Part shown: positions 43,150 through 53,749 of the stretch, in pieces
How positions within the stretch are numbered: the first letter of the stretch is position 1
How the letters are laid out: each line of letters starts with the position of its first letter
Origin: Dermatemys mawii
Lineage: Eukaryota; Chordata; Testudines; Dermatemydidae
Reading direction: 5' to 3'
Assembly: GCA_007922305.1 (NCBI GenBank)
Contig: ML677374.1
Span: forward strand, 12,891,511 to 12,955,510
Length of the DNA stretch: 64,000 bases
Notes under the pieces: model-generated
Databases searched by the model: none
What the model saw: only the letters and a program-made list of their open reading frames with translations
Told to the model about the DNA's origin: nothing
Translations under genes and position numbers: made by a program

Positions 43150-45340
43150 ATTAACTTTTTAAAGTGTTTTCAAGAGGGAGAAATGGCATATAATATTTCA
43201 TAACTTTAGATCTTATTTCAGCATGTGAGCCAACAAGAAAATATTTTAACTGGATAATGATATGTAGATAGGGGATGTAGATTACCACTGTAATGCACTA
43301 GCTTTTTCTAGCTCTCCAAATAGGTAAACAAGTGGATGAGTTTGATAGTCATCTTGTGGTATCTGGTGCACACTAGTCCCTCATCCCATCACAAAATCAT
43401 TGGACTCATGTAAGAACTGGCAATTTCTGTTCATGAGAGGCCCAGGAGAGAAACTGTTCATAGTTATTGCTGTGCTCCCACCAGACACATAAAGAAGTTA
43501 GATAAGAACATAAATACTCTTTCTGTAAGTGTGCAATGTAACGTTACTTTATTTCTTAGAATCCAGAGTCCTAACATACAAAAATCCCAAAACAGGGAGA
43601 GAGAATGCAGGCTGCTCCCTCAGCCAGAGAGGCAGAACTCACCCCACTTTGCTTTAAGCAGGCTCTTTCCAGACTGACTGTGCCCGCACGTTTTAATTCG
43701 GAGGCCCCTAACCTGCAAGCAGGACCCTGAAAACCCCTCTTGTTCTTAAAGTGTTAGCTTGCAATTTCCAACACCTCCTCACTATACTGCATTTACCAGT
43801 ACAGAGTAAAATGAACTGGCAGACTCCTAGAGGACATTTACAGCTGGAAACCTGACAGTATTTCGCTTGGCTTAAGCCAGTGTTGCCCATTTTACACTCA
43901 TGAATACTCTTGTTTGAAAAAAGCAGAAACTCTTGAATGTTTCTTGTCATTCTTGATTGCATCTAAGCATACTGAGCTCCGGCTCTGCTATCCTCTTCAA
44001 GTCTGACTAACTCCTCGCGATCTGAGAGCTCTTTTGTAAAATCCGTGCTGTTTTCTCAGTGTACCCAGGGCTCATCTATTTCCTTTTTATAGCCCTCAAT
44101 TGCCTTGCAACGGCTGATACCAGACAACATGGATATTGTCAGACATTGTCAACAGGGAAATTATGTCAGGCATTGTGCCCTCAGTGCTGATTGCTGCTTA
44201 GGAAGGAAACTGTAGACTACAGTAATCAGGCTCATTGCACGTTGCTGAATTAAAATTTTGTGCTTATTGATAATCTTCCTTGACATTAATATGAATAAAA
44301 TGGCAATAAGCCTATATTTTAGATTCTGTCATTTCACTCTCCATGACTGTACTGTAACTTTGCATTTCCTCACTACACTCATTCAAATTACACTTACAAA
44401 TTGCCCCTTTGAATAAAGAGTACCATGTGGGGGATGACAAGTATTGATTTCCAATCTCCTTCCAAAATGGCTCTATCATTGCGAGTGAGTCAGGCAGTTT
44501 GCCTCACTTTGCACTTCAAGCTATAGGCCTCAGATCACATTGACAGGTCTGATCCTTCAGGAAATGTTTAATTGGAACAGAAATGAAGAGAAGAACTGTA
44601 AATCAGCATTTAGATAGCGGTGCTACAGAGTTTGTAAAGCTCCTTCCCCTTCCACCCCACCCCACTGTGTATGAATTGCCTAATTTGTTCCCTTGTACTT
44701 ACTAGGAAGTTTCCGAAGGTTGTTTCACATAATTAGAATTGCTGTCTTTTCTCTAGGAAATATCTTGGCATGGTTTAGTTAATGTTTTACTCTGAACTGA
44801 CAGAGCCTCCTGTAACTGAGTCTACATTAAAAGAGAGGGAGCATACCTACAGTCACTAGTGCTGACACAAGGGCTCACCTTCTCAGTGAGCAAGAGGGAA
44901 AGAGACTTGCCCTGACAATGCAATGCAGTTCCTCTGCACTTTCTGCTTCCAGAGCTGTGTTTGAACCTAATTATGACTAACATGCGGTAAAAATACATCT
45001 TACTGGAGGGGAATTTTAACATTCCTAACTGCTGCACATACCAGGCAAATGTAGTCAGCTACACAGCAAACTCCTGTTGTATCATGGTTCAAAGGAACCT
45101 CTGTATTGTCCTTTTTGAGACAAAGGCTTACTTGTACCTGTAGGAGTGAGGTAGAATGTACCGGCATGGAGCCAGCTGGAGTGAAAATGGATGGTATAGC
45201 AAGGACTATCTCAGTCTAAAGTAGATCTAGTAGAGGGATTTTTTTTTTCAAATTTCTAAATATTGAGAATTTAACTTTTGAAATTTCCAACTTTCAGCCA
45301 AAATATCAGTAGAATTTTTTTATCACAGTCCACAGGCTAC
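43150..45340. other. Unassigned non-coding sequence
   Basis: About 2.2 kb without any gene or repeat that I can name, with frames of 84 codons or less and no domain. Confidence 0.4.
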
Positions 45341-45344
45341 TTAA

Positions 45345-45945
45345 GTATTTATATGGCCCCGATTACTTTAGTATCCAAGCACCTCACAACTGCCCTGTAA
45401 AATAACAGGCTGAAAGAACTCAGTTTATTTAACTTAACAAAAAGAAGGTTAAGGGGTGACTTGATAGCAGTCTGTCCTACATGGAGAACAACTATTTAAT
45501 AATGGGCTCTTCAATCTAGCAGACAAAGGTCTAACATCAAGCGGTAGGAAGGTGAAGCTAATAAATTCAGACTGGAAATAAAGTGTAAATTTTTTAATGG
45601 TAAGGGTTATTCACCAGTGGAACAACTTCCCAAGGATTGTGGTGGGTTCTCCATCACTGACAATTTTTAAATCAAGATTGGATGTTTTGCTAAAAGATCT
45701 GCTCTAGAAATTATTTTGGGGAATTTCTATGGTCTTTGTTACACAGTAGATCAGACTAGATGTTCACAATGGTACCATCTCGCCTTGGAATCTGTGAAAG
45801 TGCTACTATCCCCTTTTACAGTTTTACATGATCCCCTAAGCTAAGCCATTTGCTTAAGGCCATACAGGAAATTTGTGGTAGAACAGGGACTTGAACCCAA
45901 GTCCTAGTCTAATGCCCTAAGAACTGGACCATCCTTCCTCTCTTT
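45345..45945 (-). mobile_element. MIR-like SINE interrupted by a CR1
   Basis: Left part 45345-45406: 'aagcacctcacaactgccct' and 'gtaaaataac'. Right part 45799-45945: 'ccccttttacagttttacat', 'gccatttgcttaaggccata' and 'gaacagggacttgaacccaa'. They join in MIR order once the CR1 between them is set aside. Confidence 0.75.
45407..45798 (+). mobile_element. CR1 LINE 3' end nested in a MIR
   Basis: 'ctcagtttatttaacttaac', 'gaaggttaaggggtgacttg' and 'ttcagactggaaataaagtg' lead to 'ttctccatcactgacaattt' and the terminal 'cgccttggaatctgtgaa'. The same blocks occur in the longer CR1 at 40914-41302. It is 5'-truncated. Confidence 0.85.
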
Positions 45946-45949
45946 TGGA

Positions 45950-47100
45950 GAGAGAAAGTATTATGGGGACACTGATACTAAACTAGAAATGGCCTCTTTG
46001 CCTTCCTGTCAAATCAAAAACTTAATGGAGACAAAATATTACATGACTTGACAAGATTAGAGGTCAAAATTACCTGTTCATCCATGAAACAGGTACAGGA
46101 TAGACAGTGTCCTGTGCAGACTTACTACAGAAACAATGTCCTGCCCACATACTTGCGTTGAAGGACCATGATAATGACTCTGTCTTGCACAGTTGCTTTG
46201 ACTGTACCTCTAAGACTTTGGTTGTGAGATCTGGGTGCAGTCTCCTGCTGGGAAGAGAGAGTCATGCTGCCTGTGGGAGGGAATCCTGAGAGAACTCTAC
46301 CTCTCAGACACTTCATTGCTCCCTAACATTCTCAGTCCCACTGCTATACACCTTCATTGGCTGCAGTAGGTGTGGAGGGAAGGGCATGGTCCACTTTCTC
46401 CTTCAGCTCTCGCTCACTGTGGAATGCTGTGTACTCCTGGTCCTTGCACTCCCTTGAGCACAAAGGACCCGAGTCTCCCATTTCTCTTGTTGAGTCACTG
46501 ATGCCCATGCAAAGGGCTACCATTCAGAGTAGGCAGATTGTACACCTGTTTGGCACTGGTTTCAATAATGACACAAGGCAAGAGAGAATCAGGCCCCTCA
46601 TGTCTTCATGAAGTAGAGGTGGGTGCAAAATATAAAATAAAATAAAAAGCCACCTCCAGGGTCTGAGGTGCCACACCGCAGATTCTGAACCTCCCAAAGT
46701 TCAGGGCATTTAGCTCTAGGAGGCCTGATTCTTTGGACCATTCTGGGAGCACTAAGCACTTTCTGGGATAATAGTGTTAGAAAACTGCCAGCGCCGGCTC
46801 CGTAAGGGCTCCTTCTGAGTAGAAGGGATCCCTCAACAGAGCTGGTGCAGCTAGTGACTGTTCACTCCACTCATCCCTCTAGGGGCATTCCTGGATTAAT
46901 GAAAGCAGAGTCAGGGCACCTCTGCACCCAGAACAGCTTCTTCGAGCCAGGGGCAGCTATACAGAGTGATGCCAGAGGCTACAATGGTTCCCAACCAGTC
47001 CCAGGATCAGAGGAGCTGCAACGGTGGCATAAAGGAGCTCCGCTGATCTCCTCTCTTATCAAGACAGATGCTCTTGGACACCCAGGCCCAGAGCCTGAAA
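45950..47100. other. Unassigned non-coding sequence
   Basis: No confident feature. 46790-47095 is relatively GC-rich and may be an old repeat that I cannot identify. Confidence 0.35.
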
Positions 47101-47104
47101 GACA

Positions 47105-47175
47105 TATTTGGGCACCTAGTTCCTATTGATTTCAATGGGAGTTAGGTGCCTTAATACCTTGGGGGATCTCGGCCC
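47105..47175. repeat. 'GGGAGTTAGGTGCCTTAA' palindromic repeat
   Basis: 'tgggcacctagttcctattg' faces 'caatgggagttaggtgcctt' as an inverted pair of about 20 bases. Same dispersed group as 17105 and 60045. Confidence 0.6.
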
Positions 47176-47179
47176 TAGA

Positions 47180-48636
47180 TGCTACAGTGATCACATCCTC
47201 GCTCAGGATCCGGATGGGGAAATCGCTCCCTGACGGTCAACAAGCAGCCAGGTTTGGGCCTTGGATCAGTCTGTGATAATACTGCATGACATGGACTGAA
47301 CTTGTTTGACAGCAAGAAGTTTGGGGCCAGTGATAGCTAAAAAAACCAAAAGGTGGGTGGGAGGGAAATCATAAGCTAACAAAATAATTAGAAAATGCCA
47401 GGCCAGGCAGTCTGTGGACAGATCTAATGCTGGGCACCTGAGCTTGTTCAAAGGCAAACTGGCTGACTGCTCAAGCAGGTGGTTTCATTAGCCGGGGTGG
47501 GGGATTAGAAGAACTTAGAAGAAAGGAGAAGGTTTACATAGAAATGGTTTAATATACTACATAACTAAGCATTGGAGACCACTGTTTAACAGGTAAACAG
47601 ACTTTTCCCTCTTCCCATGTTAACTGTGGTATAATCTTCCTTTGAGAGAATTAAGAGAGACACATTTCTTCTTATGTGCTTTCCAAAAATCATGAAAGTT
47701 TTGGGTACTGCTGGAAGAAAACTGCTTTTTTATTTTTTTAAAGATTCTCTAGGACTTATTTACCCTAAACCTCCTAAAAAGGGAAGTCTTGGAGGTGGAT
47801 TACATGTCTGCTTGTGATCACTTACAGGTCCTTGAGGAAGCTACTTAAGAAAGGCAAGTCTTCTCTCCCACAGTCAGGCAAAGGTAAGATCGAGTTATTT
47901 AACTACATGAAAAGCTTAAGTTGAAAGCAAAACTGTTTGTTCTGTCTGGAAAAAAAATGCTTAAGATTTGTTAAAACAAGCTGCCAGTTCAGTTTATAGG
48001 CTAAGTTGTGTGAGAAGTGCAGTTAATTTTTTTTTTGTGCATTCATCTGAGGATTCATATTGTTTCTGCTTTATGCCTTATTGAGAGAGGTGGTTTACTT
48101 TAGTGCATTATGAAATACACTTGAAAATAGCCCTTTGTTTTGGGGTGTGAGAACACTATGATTAGGTGGATTTTAATTTTTTAAATAACAAGATTCCTCT
48201 GTGTCTGACAGTAGGAGTGCAAACTTCTGTGAGTCTAGTCTAACTCCCCTTAAAATCAATGGACAAGACTTCCAGTGACTTTGGGGAGTTGTAGCAGGCC
48301 CTGCATTTATATGACCTTTGTCTGGCATGGTGAAGTTGTCAGCAAAGGTGTTGCCAGTTGGAATGGTAATTGTGAGTGTAGCTAGCTAACTGTGAACAAG
48401 ACTGAACTCAACAACTCTTAGGCTAGGGGGATTGAATGGTGTGGTGGAACAAGCTACTTAAAAAAATCTCTGTCCTCCGAATTCTCCTGTCCCTCTGATG
48501 TGTTCTGTTAGGAGCCAAGCAGGAGTGGGAGTCTGAGAACCTAAGACCGACTGTTATATGTGGGATAATAGTGCTTGTTAGATTGTACCACTGATCATGG
48601 GCCATCTGATTAAACTGATGAGTAGCACGGGTTTAG
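47180..48636. other. Unassigned non-coding sequence
   Basis: No gene or named repeat seen. Confidence 0.4.
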
Positions 48637-48644
48637 ATATAGTC
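48637..48644 (+). repeat. hAT 8-bp target duplication, left
   Basis: ATATAGTC, repeated exactly at 49362-49369. Confidence 0.92.
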
Positions 48645-49361
48645 CAGTGGTTCCTAAACTGGGGTATGTGAACCTCTGGGGGTATGTGAAATGTTACAGG
48701 GGAGTCTTGGGGGGAAAATTCCCTAATGGTGGACAGAGCTGTCCCTTGGGACCCAGGACAGCATGGGGCCAGGAGCACAGAGCCCATGGACTTTCAAGAG
48801 CTAAGCAGATCAAAGCAAGCATATCTTTCACACTGCGGAGATTTCAACTTCAAGGCTCCTTATAGGAAATGGAAGGGAAGGTGGAAATTTTTTGCTGTTT
48901 TTAAAATTAAATAGGCAGCTAGTATTGTTTTTAAAATTATTATGAAGAACAAGTTTAAACTTTGTTATAAAGTGTGTTGTTTGCCTGGACTGCTCAAGAC
49001 CTGAATGCTTTTGTAGGCTTCTTAAATACTTTCTTGCAGTTTCATATCAGATAATCCTTGATGAAACATAGAAGCCTTGTCTTATTAACAATTCAAAGTG
49101 ATACAAGCTGTGAAAGTGAGATCTTGGAAGAGTGTTGCCATTTTCATAATGTAATAAAAATATTGTAATGACAATTAATAATAGTGTGTAATAAGCATGT
49201 CATAAAAGCAAATTTTATATTTCCAAGATCACTGCTTTTGTAATTTATATTCAGGTAAAGGAGAAAATCCCTGGAAATATTCATTTTTATGAAGGGGGGG
49301 TCATGAGACTTGGCATTTTAGTGAAGGGGGTTCACAGATTGTTAAAGTTTGGGAACCACTG
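48645..49361. mobile_element. Non-autonomous hAT element, 717 bp
   Basis: Left terminus CAGTGGTTCCTAAACT and right terminus AGTTTGGGAACCACTG are inverted repeats with an exact 8-bp duplication ATATAGTC outside. The interior is AT-rich, with 'aaggggggg tcatgagact' and 'gaagggggttcacagattg' near the right end. Two short frames at 48647-48914 have no recognisable domain, so there is no transposase. hAT placement follows from the TIR and the duplication length. Confidence 0.92.
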
Positions 49362-49369
49362 ATATAGTC
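49362..49369 (+). repeat. hAT 8-bp target duplication, right
   Basis: ATATAGTC, the exact partner of 48637-48644. Confidence 0.92.
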
Positions 49370-49920
49370 TTACTAATATTTTTGTTTCTTTATGGTTTCT
49401 TCCATCCTCAGTTACTTAATACGTGTGCAGATAAATGTGCGTGCTAATCCCATACCCTTTGCCATTTTAAGGGTGCCATAGAAATAACCTTAACGGAAAC
49501 TCTAATTCTGCCTGCTATTGATGGTGCATCATTTGGGATTAATGTGCATGGAACAGAATGTTTCATTTTATTTTTGTAGTATGTTAAAAATATAGGGAAT
49601 ATCTTTAAATTGCACTTCAAACAGATAGTGTGTGATCTTAAAGAAAGGTTTTCTTACAATTATTTGCTTCTGGAATGTGGTAGAGGAAGTAACAACACCT
49701 TTTTTTTATTAAGTGTTGCTACAAACAACAAACACCCTCACTCATCACCTTACGAGCACAAATGACTTTGTGCTTTGCTTCAGTTCTAGAAACAAAACCA
49801 CTTGTTTGCTGCAGTAATAATATAGAGAGCCACTTCTGAAACTCATAGCTGTGCCCTTTATACCACTCACTAGTAAGGCAGCAAAATCACTGCCAGGGAG
49901 CCTGCCAACAGACTCAAATG
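49370..49920. other. Unassigned non-coding sequence
   Basis: Nothing recognisable between the hAT element and the palindromic repeat at 49925. Confidence 0.4.
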
Positions 49921-49924
49921 TCAA

Positions 49925-49995
49925 GGGCCTGATACTAAAAGCCATTTCACTTGTGTGAGTGACCCTATTGAAACTGAGCTGCGGATCAGGCCCAT
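49925..49995. repeat. Short palindromic dispersed repeat
   Basis: 'gggcctgatactaaaagcca' faces 'gagctgcggatcaggcccat', the GATCAGGCCC-type inverted pair seen in this repeat group. Confidence 0.45.
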
Positions 49996-50464
49996 TATGT
50001 GACATGTAATATGGCTCTTCTAAGAAAGAATAATTACATAGACAGTGAAATTGCAGTAAAGCAAACCATGTATTTAGGAGCTCAGGAGTTGATCCTTCAT
50101 GTACAATGCCTAACTATAATTCTGCCTGTAAAGTGAGCTTTCCCAACAGCTGGATGTCTGTGCAATTTAAATTGAGATCAATATGAACTATAAAACTAAG
50201 TAATGAAGGACGGGTCCCATGTATGAAATGCAATGGGACTACCTGCACCAGAATGGTTACATGTGTGTTTTTGCATGATTGGAGACAAGATGAAGATGGC
50301 AGGCACAGGGCAGCTCTCTGGCCCTGAACTACTTTAAGGATACAGGGCACTGAAGGATCACTAGCATTTGCCATTAACAATTTTAAGAATATCCTGTAGC
50401 CTAGGAGGAAAGTGTGCTGGGTGGTGTACCAGGAAGCCTGCCTCTCCAGCCCTCTTTTCATTGA

Positions 50465-50625
50465 GCTTTGAAATCAAGATTGGGTGTCTTTTCTAAAATA
50501 CAGGCTTTAGTTCAGTCATAAGTTGTTCAGCTAGAATGGCTGGTTCTAGCTTATGTTAAGCAGGAGTTCAGACTGAATAATCATAATGATCCCTTCTAGC
50601 CGTTAAAAAATCTGAACTATTTTTT
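50465..50625 (+). mobile_element. CR1 LINE 3' tail
   Basis: 'tttgaaatcaagattgggtg', 'cttatgttaagcaggagttc' and 'ataatgatcccttctagccg' match the CR1 terminal blocks at 41160-41302. Confidence 0.75.
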
Positions 50626-50629
50626 AAAA

Positions 50630-51740
50630 AAAGTTAAATATTTTGCTGCTCACAATTCATTAGATGAGGAAACAAGTACATGCACATGGGGGAAGCTACG
50701 ATATGAGTTTCCACAGGTTCCTTTACTGATGGCGGCATTAATATTTTCAGAATGTTTCTACTATATGACATTTGTTCTAGCAAAGCTCAAATGTACAGGG
50801 AATGAGAGCATAATAAAAATTCTTTACTCTTGGTATTGTTTTTCAATATATCACCTTTTTGTTATGTACAGATTGTGATTACAAAGTCAAAATAGCATTT
50901 ACAAATATTCCCCTGCTGGAAAACAGAAGGCTTTAGCCACTCATTTTGGGTACTTTACATGAGGCATAACTTCATAATTTTTTTAATAAAGTGGGTGTTT
51001 TTCTCCTTTCTTGGGAAATGCTTCATATCTTATCAACTCTGCTTAGCGCTGCATGAGCTAAAGCATTTATTTGTTTTTGTGATGGTTTTTTTTAATCCTT
51101 CCGTTACAATAATCTTGTAGACGCTGGAAAATACTGGATGTCTACATATGGCATATATAAACTCTGCTGCTTGCATTAAGATAGATACACCATCTGCTCT
51201 CAAGTGCCCTGTTCATCAGACGTCAGATAAACATGTTGAGGGAGCAGCAGACTGTTTTCAGTCATGAGGTATCTGAGCTGTGCTTAAAGTCAAAAGCCAT
51301 TATTTACAGCTTGTGAAGAGAGAGGACTCATCATCAAGGGCAATAAACTAGATCCATAGCAGGTTAATGGTTTAAAGGGATAGAAATTTTGTCAGTCCTG
51401 TCACTTGCTCTTTAAACAGGAGAAGGCTCCAAAATGGAGAGTAGAGTTTCCTGGGGAATTAATACTTTCTGGTTACTGTGAGATGGTCTATAACACCAAG
51501 TACTGGGTTATGAGCTAAATGAAATGAATATGTTACTTCCAGAAAGGGTAAGGGACTGAGAATTTTTTTTAGACCAATGTGCCATGTCCGAACAGAGTGA
51601 TTGGAGCCACACTTGAGTGCACCTTTCTCCCCATGATATGCTATTATAATTGTGGGAACATTGAAGCTCGATGTAACAGAGGGATGGGGGAGGAGATGGC
51701 AGGGTGTTCTGCATAAAGGCTCCAGAATTCAGGAGTGAGT
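50630..51740. other. Unassigned AT-rich non-coding sequence
   Basis: No gene or repeat that I can name. Confidence 0.4.
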
Positions 51741-51744
51741 AAAT

Positions 51745-51890
51745 CCAATTTTCAGCAGTGACTTGGACATTTAAGAGCTTAAAGCTCTTTGACAGTCAGT
51801 GGGACTTAGACTCTTAAATGCTCGAGTCATTTTTTAATAGACATTAAGCTCCTAAGTCACTTAAGTCCTTTTGTAAATGTTATCCTTTCA
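51745..51890. repeat. 'TTTAAGAGCTTAAAGC' palindromic repeat
   Basis: Inverted blocks 'gtgacttggacatttaagag' and 'cttaaatgctcgagtcattt', then 'taagctcctaagtcacttaa' and 'gtccttttgtaaatgttatc'. Same dispersed group as 17105 and 39270. Confidence 0.5.
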
Positions 51891-51936
51891 GCCTTTAATA
51901 TTCCACCTGTCCGGAGGGTTTTTTCCTCCTTACTTA

Positions 51937-52216
51937 GGCCTGGTCTACACGGGGTGGGGGGAGGTTGACCTAAGATATGCAACTTCTGCCATGCAAATAG
52001 CATGCATCTTAGGTTGACTTACCTAGCCGTCCTCATAGCGGTGAGTCGACTGCTGCCACTCCCCCATCAACTCCGCTTCCGCCTCTGGTGGCGGTGGAGT
52101 TCCAGAATTGATGGAGAGAGCGCTCAGGGATCGATTTATCGCATCTAGTGTAGATGCAATAAATCGATCCCCGATTGATTGATCACTACCAATTTGGTGG
52201 GTAGTGTAGACTACCC
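51937..52216 (+). mobile_element. PIF/Harbinger-type MITE, complete
   Basis: A 280-bp element with TTA at 51934-51936 and 52217-52219. Left end GGCCTGGTCTACACGG, right end GTAGTGTAGACTACCC. The interior has 'gacctaagatatgcaacttc' and an internal hairpin around 'gatttatcgcatctagtgta' / 'gatgcaataaatcgatcccc'. It is the best-preserved copy of this family here. Non-coding, so it needs a transposase elsewhere. Confidence 0.88.
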
Positions 52217-52219
52217 TTA

Positions 52220-53175
52220 GTGAGTAATCTTGAGCCCTTATAGGGGAAAGACTTGTTTCCTGCAGAGCAAGTTGGAAGTTGAAGGCTCAAGGACTCTTCC
52301 TCCATTGCACGCAGGGATTGCAATGTCCTTTTATTCCTGCTCATTGGACCTGTGGCTATAGCGAGTGTCAAATAGGTTAGACTGCTGCTCCACCCCACAG
52401 CATTTTCTGCTTCTTCTCTTTTATACTAGTTTCCACATTCTGGCTCTGTCCCATATTTGGGGTTTGGGAGGGATGATTGATAAGACCTACAGCAAGCTCT
52501 TTCTCTAGCACAAATCTGCCTCATTCTTTCTGATGATTTTCTCCAGTGTTTTTTCACACTGACAACTCTAATTCTACTTGTGTTTTCTCTCTGACCCTTG
52601 GAATTCAATTGTACTAAATTTCGCCTGCCTTGAACATACATGCATGTTCCTTGAGTCTGCTTAATGGCCCTAGAAAGAAGTGTTCTGACTCACAGAAAAT
52701 GAAATCTGAACATGCACTAAACACGATCTACTCTGTCAGGACTGGCTGTTGGTAACAGATGGTTACATTTGGGAAGCATGTGAAGTTATGATACTGGAAA
52801 TGGGTCTCTTGCAAGTGACAAATGGCCTTCAGAATGTCACTATTATAGTCAGTGTGAGCGGCTGTTCTTGAACTGCTAAGTGTGCTTCATTGAGATGGGA
52901 GTAAAGATCCCAAAGGAAGTGAAGCTTCGTCAGCCAACCCAAACCCAATATGGGCTCTGGAAATGAGGTACTGAAAGAATTTGAGAAATCCCATATTTCT
53001 AGCTGTAGTGTTAAGAGACAGATAGTCGAAGAGGGAGCAGGACTTAAATACCTAAGCCAAAGCATCACACACTCTGCCTTTACATAGCAGATTTCAACAA
53101 ACCTCTCCAGCACTTTACAGTAATAGCCTTACAATAACTCTGAAGTAGGCAACAAAGTAGAACATGTTTTCTGAG
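52220..53175. other. Unassigned non-coding sequence
   Basis: No gene. A possible MIR remnant at 53095-53160 ('agcactttacagtaatagcc') is too short to call. Confidence 0.35.
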
Positions 53176-53179
53176 TGTA

Positions 53180-53317
53180 TATATGCATCCCATGAAGTGG
53201 GCTATAGACTACCAAAGCTTATGCTGAAATAAATTGGTTAGTCTCTAAGGTGCCACAAGTACTCCTAACTTTTTTTTTTTTTAACGTATACAGACTAACA
53301 CGGCTGCTACTCTGAAA
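53180..53317 (+). mobile_element. Fold-back retroposon, 5'-truncated
   Basis: Only the right half of the family is present: 'gcatcccatgaagtgggcta', 'aagcttatgctgaaataaat', 'tggttagtctctaaggtgcc' and the tail 'cagactaacacggctgctac'. The T-run at 53270-53282 sits where the longer copy has 'attttctttacgg'. No target duplication was found. The 5' truncation fits reverse-transcription-based insertion. Confidence 0.7.
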
Positions 53318-53428
53318 CTAAACTGATAAGATCTGCATTTTAATTTTATTTTAAATGAAGCTTTTTAAATATTTTAAAAATCTTATTTACTTTAAATATA
53401 ACAATAGTTTATATAATATAGATTTAAA

Positions 53429-53442
53429 GAGAGAGAGAGAGA
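53429..53442 (+). repeat. GA microsatellite
   Basis: Seven GA units. Confidence 0.95.
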
Positions 53443-53722
53443 CCTTCTAAAACATTAAAATGTATTACTGGAGCGCAAAACCTTAAATTACAGTGAACTT
53501 GGCACGCTGCTTCTGAAAGGTTGCCGACCCTTGCAGTAGAACCTCCGGTATCTGAAGTCTTCATCATCTAGTCTGTTCTCTTCATTTTGCTTGTATCAGT
53601 TTGACTTTTGGTATCTGTAGCAGAGGCTTGTCCAACAGCAGCAGAGATGTCTGCCTCTGTTTCCCCTCCTCAATCAAAGCTCCACAAAACTTTCAGATCA
53701 ACTCTCCCCTTTCTGGGGCTGC

Positions 53723-53748
53723 TTTTTTTTTTTTACAAAAAAAAAAAA
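53723..53748. repeat. T12-AC-A12 homopolymer palindrome
   Basis: Twelve T, then AC, then twelve A. The inverted homopolymers can form a hairpin and account for the compositional 142-codon frame crossing this site. Confidence 0.9.
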
Positions 53749-53749
53749 G

